A DNA stretch of 11,215 bases from Methanomicrobiales archaeon (GTDB taxonomy: Archaea > Halobacteriota > Methanomicrobia > Methanomicrobiales > Methanomicrobiaceae). Location of the stretch: positions 1-11,215 of the forward strand of contig JAAYIO010000166.1 in assembly GCA_012523385.1 (NCBI GenBank), in the 5' to 3' direction. Positions 1-5,807 of this stretch are shown piece by piece. The notes under the pieces were generated by a model that did not search any database, had not been told where the DNA came from, and saw nothing but the letters and a program-made list of their open reading frames with translations. How positions within the stretch are numbered: the first letter of the stretch is position 1; every line of letters starts with the position of its first letter. A program made the translations under genes and the position numbers.

Positions 1-123
1 GGGATCGATGGTGTCCAGGTCAAGGAGCTCATAGGGGTAATCGCGCTCTTTGAGTGCGTTAATAACCATTCCGGTGGAGTTGTCATCCGGAGTGTCCGTT
101 GGTTTTGGAACAATGTAGATCAT
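1..123 (-). CDS. Partial N-terminus of a probable ATP-grasp (RimK-like) ligase
   Basis: The minus strand reads 41 codons from an ATG at 123 to the window edge without a stop, so the gene continues to the left. The protein starts MIYIVPKPTDTPDDNSTG and goes on to LLDLDTIDP near residues 33-41. A beta strand, an Asp/Asn-rich turn, a helix and a second strand ending in an LDLD-type motif fit the N-terminal domain of RimK-like ATP-grasp ligases, but this is only a resemblance. The stop of the upstream radical SAM gene is 68 bases away on the same strand, so the two may be co-transcribed. In Methanocaldococcus jannaschii the MJ0619-type radical SAM gene sits beside MJ0620 (mptN, tetrahydromethanopterin glutamate ligase), so a cofactor glutamate ligase is one option. 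The visible residues do not resemble MptN closely. That the reading frame is real is much surer than the family. Confidence 0.55.
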   Translation of the reverse strand, partial: MIYIVPKPTDTPDDNSTGMVINALKERDYPYELLDLDTIDP

Positions 124-191
124 GCGTTTCGTCCGTATGGTTCTAAAAAAGGTTTATGGGTTCTCTAATGATGATTGTTGTGTATTATGTA

Positions 192-1694
192 TCAGATGGC
201 GGCGTCAGGATCAACAATTTCATCCTTGGTTACAATGGGTGTTGCATATTTCTGCCAGATACCTTCCCGATACACCGGGCGGCTATTATACGTGCAAAAT
301 GGTATTAGTGTCCCGTCCGGAGTGGCGTAATGAATACAGCAGCGCTGCACACGGTCGGTGTCGTAATTAAAGCAGTCCATGAAGTGCATCGTGCCGATAA
401 AGATGGCATTCAAGTGGAACTTTCGTAATGCCTCAAAATCATGTTTAACAAGCGTCTGCGCGATTATCTTCCAGAACATGGTGTTATTGTTCACCTTGTT
501 GTCTTTGAATGAAATTCTCATCTCATTGATGCCTTCAACGAGAGTCAGGTATTTGTTCAGCGACCCGTCCCCGTGATTCAGCTTTTTCCCCATCTGTTTA
601 ATCGCCGCAAAGAATTCGTCGACATTAATCATGTCATTAATCGGGACAATCCCGTCTTCGGTGACAAACCCATAGGTGGCTGCCCCGCAGTGCTGGTGCG
701 TGGTGAACCTCACCTGAGGTTCACCGGTATAGGTCTCAATCAGATCTGAAAATGGCAGAACACAGGGCACCGGGTAGAAATAATCCTTCTTGATTATGCC
801 GCCCGTCTGCTTTTCGATTCGGTCTGCGAGGTCAGGGATGGTCACCCGTTCCTTTGCCACGTTATCTGCTGACGCCGCACCCGTGAATGACACCGGCTGA
901 TAATTGACCCCCCTGACAACATCAACGTTATCTGCGGCAAACCGGATGATATCGCCGACTTCATGATCATTTCTGCCGTTAATGATCGTCGGCACAAGTA
1001 CTATGCCCAGCTTTGCTTTCCTGCATTGTTCAATGACTTTTTTGCTTATTTTTATGAGGGGATTCGTTTCCCGGGTAACACCGTCAAAGTGCAGATAAAG
1101 CGTAGATGTCCCTGCGTCTTTCAGGTTTTGTGCATAGTCAGGCTCCCGTGCGACCCTGATACCGTTTGTAGCAATCTGCACCTGACCAAAACCCATCTCT
1201 TTTGCCTTTTTCACAATCTTACAGAGATCGTTTCGCATGGTGGGTTCCCCGCCGGAGAACTGCACCGCGGGTGTCGGCACCGGCTTCTGGTCGCGTAACA
1301 GCTGCATCATCCCGACCACCTGATCAAAGGATGGTTCATAGATGTAGCCGCATGCATGGGCATTTGCAAAACAGAAATCACAGGCGAGGTTACAGCGGTT
1401 TGTCAGATCAATATTTGCAAGGAGCGTCCCTGATTTATGATTGGTGCAGAGTCCACAATCAAGTGGACATCCCCGTGCCACTTCTTTCTGGGGATTGTCG
1501 ATACCGGGCCCTATTCCCTCAAAGAAGTCAAATTTCTTATACATCTCTGCATCGGACCAGTAGAGATATTTACTGATTCCATGTTCGGGGCACTCCCGCA
1601 CGATGTAAACCTTCCCCTCCTCTTCGATCACATCTGCCGGCAGGATTGCCCCACAGGTTGGGCACAAGCTTGTTGTTTGTTTTAGTATCACCAT
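192..1694 (-). CDS. tes: Radical SAM protein of the tetraether lipid synthase (Tes/MJ0619) type
   Basis: The 500-residue protein has an N-terminal Cys cluster (C11, C14, C35 in a CPEHG context), a second one (RGCPLDCGLC, C76/C80/C83), then the radical SAM triad CNLACDFC (C101/C105/C108) and the SAM-binding SGGEP at 147-151. More Cys (C452, C453, C467) lie near the C-terminus. This layout and length match the MJ0619 family. Members have been shown to join two archaeol lipids into tetraethers by radical coupling of the phytanyl chain ends; MJ0619 was earlier proposed to methylate the pterin of methanopterin. Several [4Fe-4S] clusters and a rubredoxin-like metal site are known for the family and fit the Cys seen here. 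The ATG at 1694 has no Shine-Dalgarno sequence, and a TATA-like element lies about 29 bases upstream, so the transcript may be leaderless. The divergent neighbour is carS, also a lipid gene. The family is sure; the substrate is inferred. Confidence 0.88.
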   Translation of the reverse strand: MVILKQTTSLCPTCGAILPADVIEEEGKVYIVRECPEHGISKYLYWSDAEMYKKFDFFEGIGPGIDNPQKEVARGCPLDCGLCTNHKSGTLLANIDLTNRCNLACDFCFANAHACGYIYEPSFDQVVGMMQLLRDQKPVPTPAVQFSGGEPTMRNDLCKIVKKAKEMGFGQVQIATNGIRVAREPDYAQNLKDAGTSTLYLHFDGVTRETNPLIKISKKVIEQCRKAKLGIVLVPTIINGRNDHEVGDIIRFAADNVDVVRGVNYQPVSFTGAASADNVAKERVTIPDLADRIEKQTGGIIKKDYFYPVPCVLPFSDLIETYTGEPQVRFTTHQHCGAATYGFVTEDGIVPINDMINVDEFFAAIKQMGKKLNHGDGSLNKYLTLVEGINEMRISFKDNKVNNNTMFWKIIAQTLVKHDFEALRKFHLNAIFIGTMHFMDCFNYDTDRVQRCCIHYATPDGTLIPFCTYNSRPVYREGIWQKYATPIVTKDEIVDPDAAI

Positions 1695-1718
1695 TGAACA
1701 TCACGCGGAGTTATCAGC

Positions 1719-1727
1719 TATGTATTA
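1719..1727 (-). promoter_or_regulatory. Candidate TATA box for the radical SAM gene
   Basis: The minus strand reads TAATACATA, centred about 29 bases before the ATG at 1694. An archaeal start site about 26 bases downstream of the box would fall 2-4 bases before the ATG. That agrees with the missing ribosome binding site. A second A/T-rich candidate (AATATTT near 1745-1751) would give a 25-base leader. Confidence 0.35.
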
Positions 1728-1895
1728 CTAACCAATGTTCTCAAATATTCATCTCGTCACTATTAATGGTTGTTTTTCCGACAATCATATTAAGTGACCC
1801 GAAATTACCCGTTTGGGTTCTCATGTCTGGTAGGAAATGGTACGGTTATTTGTATGTTAAATTGAAATCAGATACCTTAATGATTTCTTTCGGTC

Positions 1896-1903
1896 TTATA
1901 TAC
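1896..1903 (+). promoter_or_regulatory. TATA-like element just before carS
   Basis: TTATATAC is the best TATA match in the gap, but it ends only 8 bases before the carS ATG at 1912. The usual spacing would put the transcription start inside the first codons. Either this is not the working box (a weaker TTAATGAT lies at 1878-1885, about 30 bases from the ATG) or the start codon is further in. Confidence 0.35.
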
Positions 1904-1911
1904 GGTAGCTC

Positions 1912-2466
1912 ATGGGAGGCATTGGTATAAGTATTTACGGCATCTTTCTCTCGTTTCTCTTCGCCTTCTGGGTGATGACTCCTGCGTATGTCCCAAATTC
2001 AGCGGCGGCGGTGTTCGGCGGGGGGCGACCCATTGACGGAGGCAGAACCTGGCGTGACGGAAGACGAATGCTGGGGGATGGCAAGACGTGGCGAGGGCTT
2101 ATTGGCGGTGTGTTGGTTGGTATCCTGATTGGGATGCTGCAGATACTGGCTGAGCCGTATCTCGGTATTTCGGTGCTGACGCCATCTGTCGTGGTCTGCC
2201 TTGCAGTCGGTGCCCTTCTGGGAGATATGGCAAAGAGTTTTGTCAAACGGCGGCTTAATAAGACCCGTGGCGAGGAATGGCTTATTGCCGACCAGTATGA
2301 CCTTGTTATCGGAGCATTTGTTCTGTTGCTGGTCTTTAACACTGCATTGGTCTTTCTCACTATCACCCCGATGGTTCTGATAGGCATTCTTATTCTGACC
2401 CCTCTTTTGCATCGCGGAGCAAATATTATTGGATATCTCATAGGAGTGAAAGACGTACCATGGTAG
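1912..2466 (+). CDS. carS: CDP-archaeol synthase (CarS, DUF46 family)
   Basis: CarS transfers CMP from CTP to the unsaturated archaetidic acid 2,3-bis-O-geranylgeranylglyceryl phosphate, giving CDP-archaeol, the precursor of all archaeal phospholipid headgroups; it is an integral membrane enzyme. The 184-residue protein shows the family signature: PAYVPNSAA at 24-32, FGGGRPID at 35-42, LGDGKTWRG at 54-62, a GD...KSFVKRR segment at 104-114 and ADQYD at 126-130. About five hydrophobic segments are visible (near 5-20, 63-80, 90-105, 131-150 and 155-175). The ATG at 1912 is chosen because it keeps the first hydrophobic helix ahead of the PAYVPN motif, as in relatives. A later start at V21/M22 would remove it. 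It heads the carS-pyrE-purD-argF series and overlaps pyrE by 7 bases. The divergent neighbour is the Tes-type radical SAM gene. Confidence 0.94.
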   Translation: MGGIGISIYGIFLSFLFAFWVMTPAYVPNSAAAVFGGGRPIDGGRTWRDGRRMLGDGKTWRGLIGGVLVGILIGMLQILAEPYLGISVLTPSVVVCLAVGALLGDMAKSFVKRRLNKTRGEEWLIADQYDLVIGAFVLLLVFNTALVFLTITPMVLIGILILTPLLHRGANIIGYLIGVKDVPW

Positions 2467-2972
2467 ATAATGGAGTAAAAGAAAGCCTGATCGAGTATAA
2501 AGCAATACAGTTCGGCGAGTTTACGCTTGCCTCCGGGCAGAAGAGTTCGTTTTACATCAACATCAAGGATGCAGCGACAATGCCCGCACTGCTTGCGGTG
2601 ATTGGCCGTGCCATCGCTGATCAGGGAACATTTGACTGTGTCGCAGGTGTCGCGGTTGGCGCGGTGCCCATTGCTGTTGCCGCATCCCTTGCGTCAGGAA
2701 TACCGTATGCTATTGTCCGCAAGGGTGAGAAGGCATATGGCGTCGGTGGTAAAATCATCGGTGATGTGTCTGGGAAACATGTGCTCTTAGTTGAGGATGT
2801 GACCACATCCGGTGGCAGCGTCATCTATGGCATCGATGCCCTGCGTGAAGCCGGTGCCGTGGTGGACACCGTCGTCACCGTTGTGGACCGCGAACAGGGG
2901 GCATGCGAGCGTCTGGCGGAGGTTGGAGTATCTCTGGTTCCGCTTGTTCGTGTCTCGGAACTCATCTCGTAA
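2460..2972 (+). CDS. pyrE: Orotate phosphoribosyltransferase
   Basis: PyrE joins orotate and PRPP to give orotidine 5'-monophosphate in cytoplasmic pyrimidine synthesis. The 170-residue protein has the PRPP-binding motif VEDVTTSGGS at 111-120, the catalytic flexible loop with RKGEKAYGVGG at 87-97, the SGQKSSFYINIK substrate segment at 25-36 and the GVAVGAVPIA loop at 63-72. Its length is typical for archaeal OPRT, which is shorter than many bacterial forms. The ATG lies inside the last codons of carS; AGGAGTGA at 2442-2449, 10 bases upstream, is the likely ribosome binding site and sits in the carS coding region, which points to co-translation. OMP decarboxylase (pyrF) is not in the window. 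Confidence 0.96.
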   Translation: MVDNGVKESLIEYKAIQFGEFTLASGQKSSFYINIKDAATMPALLAVIGRAIADQGTFDCVAGVAVGAVPIAVAASLASGIPYAIVRKGEKAYGVGGKIIGDVSGKHVLLVEDVTTSGGSVIYGIDALREAGAVVDTVVTVVDREQGACERLAEVGVSLVPLVRVSELIS

Positions 2973-2983
2973 TAATAACCTTT

Positions 2984-3001
2984 TAGCCGTATGCACGGCT
3001 A
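2984..3001. promoter_or_regulatory. Inverted repeat between pyrE and purD (operator or hairpin)
   Basis: TAGCCGT and ACGGCTA form perfect 7-base arms around ATGC, 8 bases before the purD ATG. The gap is only 37 bases. A TAATAATAA stretch at 2970-2978, overlapping the pyrE stop, could be a purD TATA box. The repeat would then cover the region just upstream of the transcription start, a usual place for an archaeal repressor site. It could instead be an RNA hairpin ending or processing the carS-pyrE transcript. Confidence 0.5.
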
Positions 3002-3009
3002 TAATACAT

Positions 3010-4296
3010 ATGAAATTTCTTGTTGTGGGTGGAGGAGGCAGGGAACATGCACTCGCTGATGCCCTTTCACGCAGCAGCAATGTTGAAATCTATTCTGTGA
3101 TGGGGAAAAAGAACCCCGGTATCGCTGCATTGTCTACCGATGTGTACATCTGCGATGAGACAGAAATTCATCGAGTTGCAGACTATGCTGAGGCAAATGG
3201 TGTTGAATATGCTGTCATCGGCCCCGAGGCGCCTTTGGAAGCAGGGATCGCTGATACACTTGCCGAACGCGGCATTGCCTGTATTGGTCCTCGGAAAGAG
3301 GCCGCACGGATTGAGACGGACAAGGCGTTCTGTCGGAACCTGATGCGCAGTCACGGGATTGACGGATGTCCGGGATATCAGGCATTTCACGACCCCGAGG
3401 GGGCATGCAGGTACATCGATGAGCATGATGTAAACCTTGCAATTAAGCCGATAGGTCTCACCGGCGGCAAAGGCGTTAAGATCATGGGTGAACACGTCGA
3501 CGCCGCGGGTGCAAAGAACTACATCCGTGAGATTAAGGGGGATGTTGTCCTCGAGGAACGGCTCATCGGCGAGGAGTTCACGCTGCTGGCATTCGTTGAC
3601 GGCGAACATCTGGTGCCGATGCCCCTTGTGCAGGACCATAAACGCGCATACGAAGGAGATGTTGGTCCGAACACCGGGGGGATGGGGTCGTACTCTATGG
3701 AAGACCATTCGTTCCCGTTTGTCACCGATGACGACAGGGACCGCGCATTTGCTATCATGGAGGCCGTCATCGCTGCGCTGAATAAAGAAGGTCATCCGTT
3801 TATCGGTTTCCTGTATGGCCAGTTCATGAATACGGCAAACGGGCCCCAGGTGATCGAGTTTAATGCGCGGTTTGGTGACCCGGAGGCGATGAATCTTCTT
3901 TCGCTTCTGACTTCAGATTTTGCAACGATTCTCGTAAAGATGGCGGCAGGCACCCTTACCCCGGCGGATGTTACCTTTGCACACAAAGCATCGGTATGCA
4001 AATACCTGGTTCCTGAAGGTTATCCCGACAAACCGCAGGAAGGAAAGCTTCTCACTATAGGCGATTATGGAGATGCAAAACTCTTTTTTGCCAATGTTAC
4101 TCTGGATAATGGCAAATACTATACGCAGACATCCCGAACCCTTGCGTTTGTTGGCATGGGTGACACCCTCCAAGAGGCGGAGCAGCAGGCAGAACGGGCC
4201 GCCGCATCAGTGAGCGGGGCGGTGCGCTACCGCCATGATATCGGCACGATGGACGTCCTCGATAAGAGGATTGCCCACATGAGGAGCATTCGATGA
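3010..4296 (+). CDS. purD: Phosphoribosylamine-glycine ligase (GAR synthetase)
   Basis: PurD condenses 5-phosphoribosylamine with glycine, using ATP, to form glycinamide ribonucleotide, the second step of purine synthesis. The 428-residue protein begins with the Gly-rich VGGGGREHA at 6-14 of the PurD N-domain. The ATP-grasp part has TGGKGVKI at 151-158, LEERLIGEEF at 181-190, QDHKRAY at 208-214, GPNTGGMGS at 219-227 and the metal-binding EFNARFGDPE at 283-292. A C-terminal lid domain covers roughly 325-428. The ATG at 3010 is chosen because VGGGGREHA follows directly; the frame stays open upstream inside pyrE, but that part is not PurD-like. No Shine-Dalgarno sequence is seen. A 7-base-arm inverted repeat lies just before the start. 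The stop overlaps the argF start by 4 bases (ATGA). Confidence 0.96.
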   Translation: MKFLVVGGGGREHALADALSRSSNVEIYSVMGKKNPGIAALSTDVYICDETEIHRVADYAEANGVEYAVIGPEAPLEAGIADTLAERGIACIGPRKEAARIETDKAFCRNLMRSHGIDGCPGYQAFHDPEGACRYIDEHDVNLAIKPIGLTGGKGVKIMGEHVDAAGAKNYIREIKGDVVLEERLIGEEFTLLAFVDGEHLVPMPLVQDHKRAYEGDVGPNTGGMGSYSMEDHSFPFVTDDDRDRAFAIMEAVIAALNKEGHPFIGFLYGQFMNTANGPQVIEFNARFGDPEAMNLLSLLTSDFATILVKMAAGTLTPADVTFAHKASVCKYLVPEGYPDKPQEGKLLTIGDYGDAKLFFANVTLDNGKYYTQTSRTLAFVGMGDTLQEAEQQAERAAASVSGAVRYRHDIGTMDVLDKRIAHMRSIR

Positions 4297-5201
4297 AACA
4301 AGATATTCTTTCCATTCAGGATCTATCCGGTTCTGAACTCCACGGGATCGTGGATATGGGCATCCATCTCAAATCTCTGCGCAATGCAGGGATTGATCAT
4401 GCGCTCGCCCGAAAGCACACGCTGGGTATGATATTTGAGAAAGCATCTACCCGTACCCGCGTCTCCTTTGAAGTCGCGATGTTTGAACTGGGCGGGCATG
4501 CTCTTTTTCTGAACCCCGGTGACCTTCAGATGGGACGGGGGGAAGCGGTGCGGGACACCGCCCGTACCCTTTCCGGGTATCTCTCGCTTATCATGTATCG
4601 TTCCTTTCATCACGAAACCGCTGTTGAACTGGCGAAATATGCAGAAATTCCTGTCATTAACGGTCTCTCTGACCACGAGCACCCCTGTCAGATCCTTGGT
4701 GACATCATGACGATGCAGGAGGCGTTTGGCAGAACAGAAGGCCTGAAGGTAACCTACGTCGGTGACAGCAATAATGTCTGTAATTCCCTGCTTCTCGCCG
4801 CCCCCATGGCAGGGTATGAGATGGCCGTCTGTTCTCCGGAAGGGTTTGGGCCAAAAGAAGAGATCTTGCACCAGGCAGATAGCGTGGGGTCGCGGTATGA
4901 ACTCTTTACGTCACCTGAAAAGGCTGTATCAGGAGCTGATGTCGTGTATACCGATACCTGGATCTCTATGGGGAATGAGGAAGAACGTGAAATACGCCTT
5001 CGGGCCTTTGCAGGGTTTACGGTTAATGAGGCACTGATGCAGAGAGCAGCGGACGGGGCAAAGGTCATGCACTGCCTTCCTGCACACCGTGAAAATGAGA
5101 TATCCAGTGTTGTGATGGACGGACCATCCTCGGTTATCTGGAATCAGGCAGAAAATCGGTTACATGCCCAGAAGGCATTGATGAAAATGCTTCTGGAGTA
5201 A
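4293..5201 (+). CDS. argF: Ornithine carbamoyltransferase
   Basis: ArgF transfers the carbamoyl group of carbamoyl phosphate to ornithine, giving citrulline, the substrate of ArgG encoded at the other end of the minus-strand block. The 302-residue protein has the carbamoyl-phosphate motif STRTR at 52-56, HPCQ at 130-133, the ornithine-closing loop DTWISMG at 221-227 and HCLPAHR at 260-266. The SMG loop and HCLPAHR mark it as ornithine rather than aspartate carbamoyltransferase. GAGGAG at 4281-4286, 6 bases before the ATG, is a strong ribosome binding site inside purD, and the ATGA overlap indicates translational coupling. The stop lies 11 bases from the stop of the convergent 93-residue gene. 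Confidence 0.96.
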   Translation: MKQDILSIQDLSGSELHGIVDMGIHLKSLRNAGIDHALARKHTLGMIFEKASTRTRVSFEVAMFELGGHALFLNPGDLQMGRGEAVRDTARTLSGYLSLIMYRSFHHETAVELAKYAEIPVINGLSDHEHPCQILGDIMTMQEAFGRTEGLKVTYVGDSNNVCNSLLLAAPMAGYEMAVCSPEGFGPKEEILHQADSVGSRYELFTSPEKAVSGADVVYTDTWISMGNEEEREIRLRAFAGFTVNEALMQRAADGAKVMHCLPAHRENEISSVVMDGPSSVIWNQAENRLHAQKALMKMLLE

Positions 5202-5212
5202 CCGGTTTCTGC

Positions 5213-5494
5213 TTAGTAATTCAACAATTTCATAAAATCAAGAATGGGTTTCTCGCCGCTTTTTTTCGCATTCTCGATCATCAGGATAATGTTTTCCAGA
5301 ATTTCATCGTCATCCTTGGGCGAGGAGCCCTGCAAAAACTGTTCCAGTGCCTTATGTTGGTATATCTTGTGCTGAAGCCTCACGTCACGATGCCCGACTA
5401 CCGCTACAAATGCATTGCATTTCGCGTCAAAGGTGATTGAGATGATACTGTCAACATTGACGTAATTATTTTCGATGGACTTTACCCAGACCAT
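5213..5494 (-). CDS. Hypothetical protein, 93 residues
   Basis: I do not recognise this family. The protein starts MVWVKSIENNYVNVDSI and has a beta-rich first half (about 1-40, with SIISITFDAKCNAFVAVVG) and a charged, helical second half (about 45-90) containing DDDEILENIILMIENAKK. It has one Cys (C26), no signal peptide and no membrane segment, so it is probably cytoplasmic. The ATG at 5494 is preceded only by a weak GGA. It is the last gene of the minus-strand block, 60 bases after the 79-residue gene, with an inverted repeat between them. It may be the tail of the mmp14 transcript or a separately expressed gene. Codon use and base composition look like the neighbours, and the smooth amphipathic pattern supports real coding. 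Confidence 0.75.
   Translation of the reverse strand: MVWVKSIENNYVNVDSIISITFDAKCNAFVAVVGHRDVRLQHKIYQHKALEQFLQGSSPKDDDEILENIILMIENAKKSGEKPILDFMKLLNY
5260..5266 (+). terminator. T7 tract downstream of argF
   Basis: Seven T's on the plus strand begin 59 bases after the argF stop, inside the convergent 93-residue gene, where they encode Lys codons. Archaeal RNA polymerase stops at U-rich tracts, so this could end the carS-argF transcript. There is no other T-run near the 11-base convergent gap. This rests on sequence pattern only. Confidence 0.3.
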
Positions 5495-5538
5495 GGTATC
5501 AGTCCGTTTGGGCGGTAAAATAATAGGGCTTTGGAATT

Positions 5539-5551
5539 GGTTGTACCAACC
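5539..5551 (-). terminator. Inverted repeat after the 79-residue gene
   Basis: GGTTG and CAACC form perfect 5-base arms around a 3-base loop, 3 bases past the stop codon of the 79-residue gene. On the minus strand it is followed about 15 bases later by TATTATTTTA. It may be a weak terminator or an RNA processing site separating the 93-residue gene from mmp14. Confidence 0.35.
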
Positions 5552-5554
5552 GTC

Positions 5555-5794
5555 TCATAACTCTCCGCCTGCGATATAGGCTTCCAGCCGATTGTAGAGG
5601 TCTTCCTGCACCTTCTCAAGCACCTCGTGGCTCCCGCGGAAAGCAAGCAGTTCCCGCGCGTCGCCTTCCATGTTGGCAAAGTTGAGCTGTCGTTTTCTCG
5701 TTACGACTTCAACGTCATACTCTTCGTTTATTGCATAGATCATACTGCGGGGAACGCCCGGGGGTATTATAAGGTCAAATTTATTGTCTGTCAT
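5555..5794 (-). CDS. Small conserved-looking protein following mmp14, 79 residues
   Basis: I cannot name this family. The protein starts MTDNKFDLIIPPGVPRS. A strand (6-10), a helix after VPRSM (15-24), two strands (about 28-40 and 44-55, the latter with EGDARELLAFRG) and a long helix (56-73) suggest a beta-alpha-beta-beta-alpha small domain, similar in outline to ACT or NIL regulatory domains. This is only a resemblance. The ATG at 5794 is preferred over a TTG at 5818, because GGAG lies 7 bases before it and the TTG would overlap the mmp14 end. It follows mmp14 by 13 bases, so the two are surely co-transcribed, and it may work with the Mmp14 ATPase-like protein. No Cys, signal peptide or membrane segment is present, so it is probably cytoplasmic. 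Confidence 0.82.
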   Translation of the reverse strand: MTDNKFDLIIPPGVPRSMIYAINEEYDVEVVTRKRQLNFANMEGDARELLAFRGSHEVLEKVQEDLYNRLEAYIAGGEL

Positions 5795-5801
5795 ATGGTT
5801 G

Positions 5802-5805
5802 CTCC
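5802..5805 (-). promoter_or_regulatory. Ribosome binding site deciding the start of the 79-residue gene
   Basis: GGAG on the minus strand, overlapping the region just after the mmp14 stop, stands 7 bases before the ATG at 5794. This favours that start over the upstream TTG. Confidence 0.6.
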
Positions 5806-5807
5806 AT

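Noticed and set aside
122..370. 82-codon plus-strand frame beginning MRFVRMVLKK
   Set aside because: It lies opposite the end of the radical SAM gene and the start of the partial gene, has an unlikely composition and no start signals.
1646..1930. 94-codon plus-strand frame across the tes/carS gap
   Set aside because: It overlaps the tes start and the carS start, has no ribosome binding site and reads through both candidate promoters; random-looking composition.
1935..2505. Two 168-codon minus-strand frames opposite carS
   Set aside because: Both are shadows of a well-recognised membrane protein gene, rich in Pro, Arg and Ser or in Gln and His.
2812..3009. Upstream extension of the purD frame
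   Set aside because: The 66 extra codons lie inside pyrE and do not resemble PurD, whose N-terminal motif starts right after the ATG at 3010.
3067..3795. 242-codon minus-strand frame opposite purD
   Set aside because: It is a long shadow caused by codon bias in purD; no motifs and no start signals.
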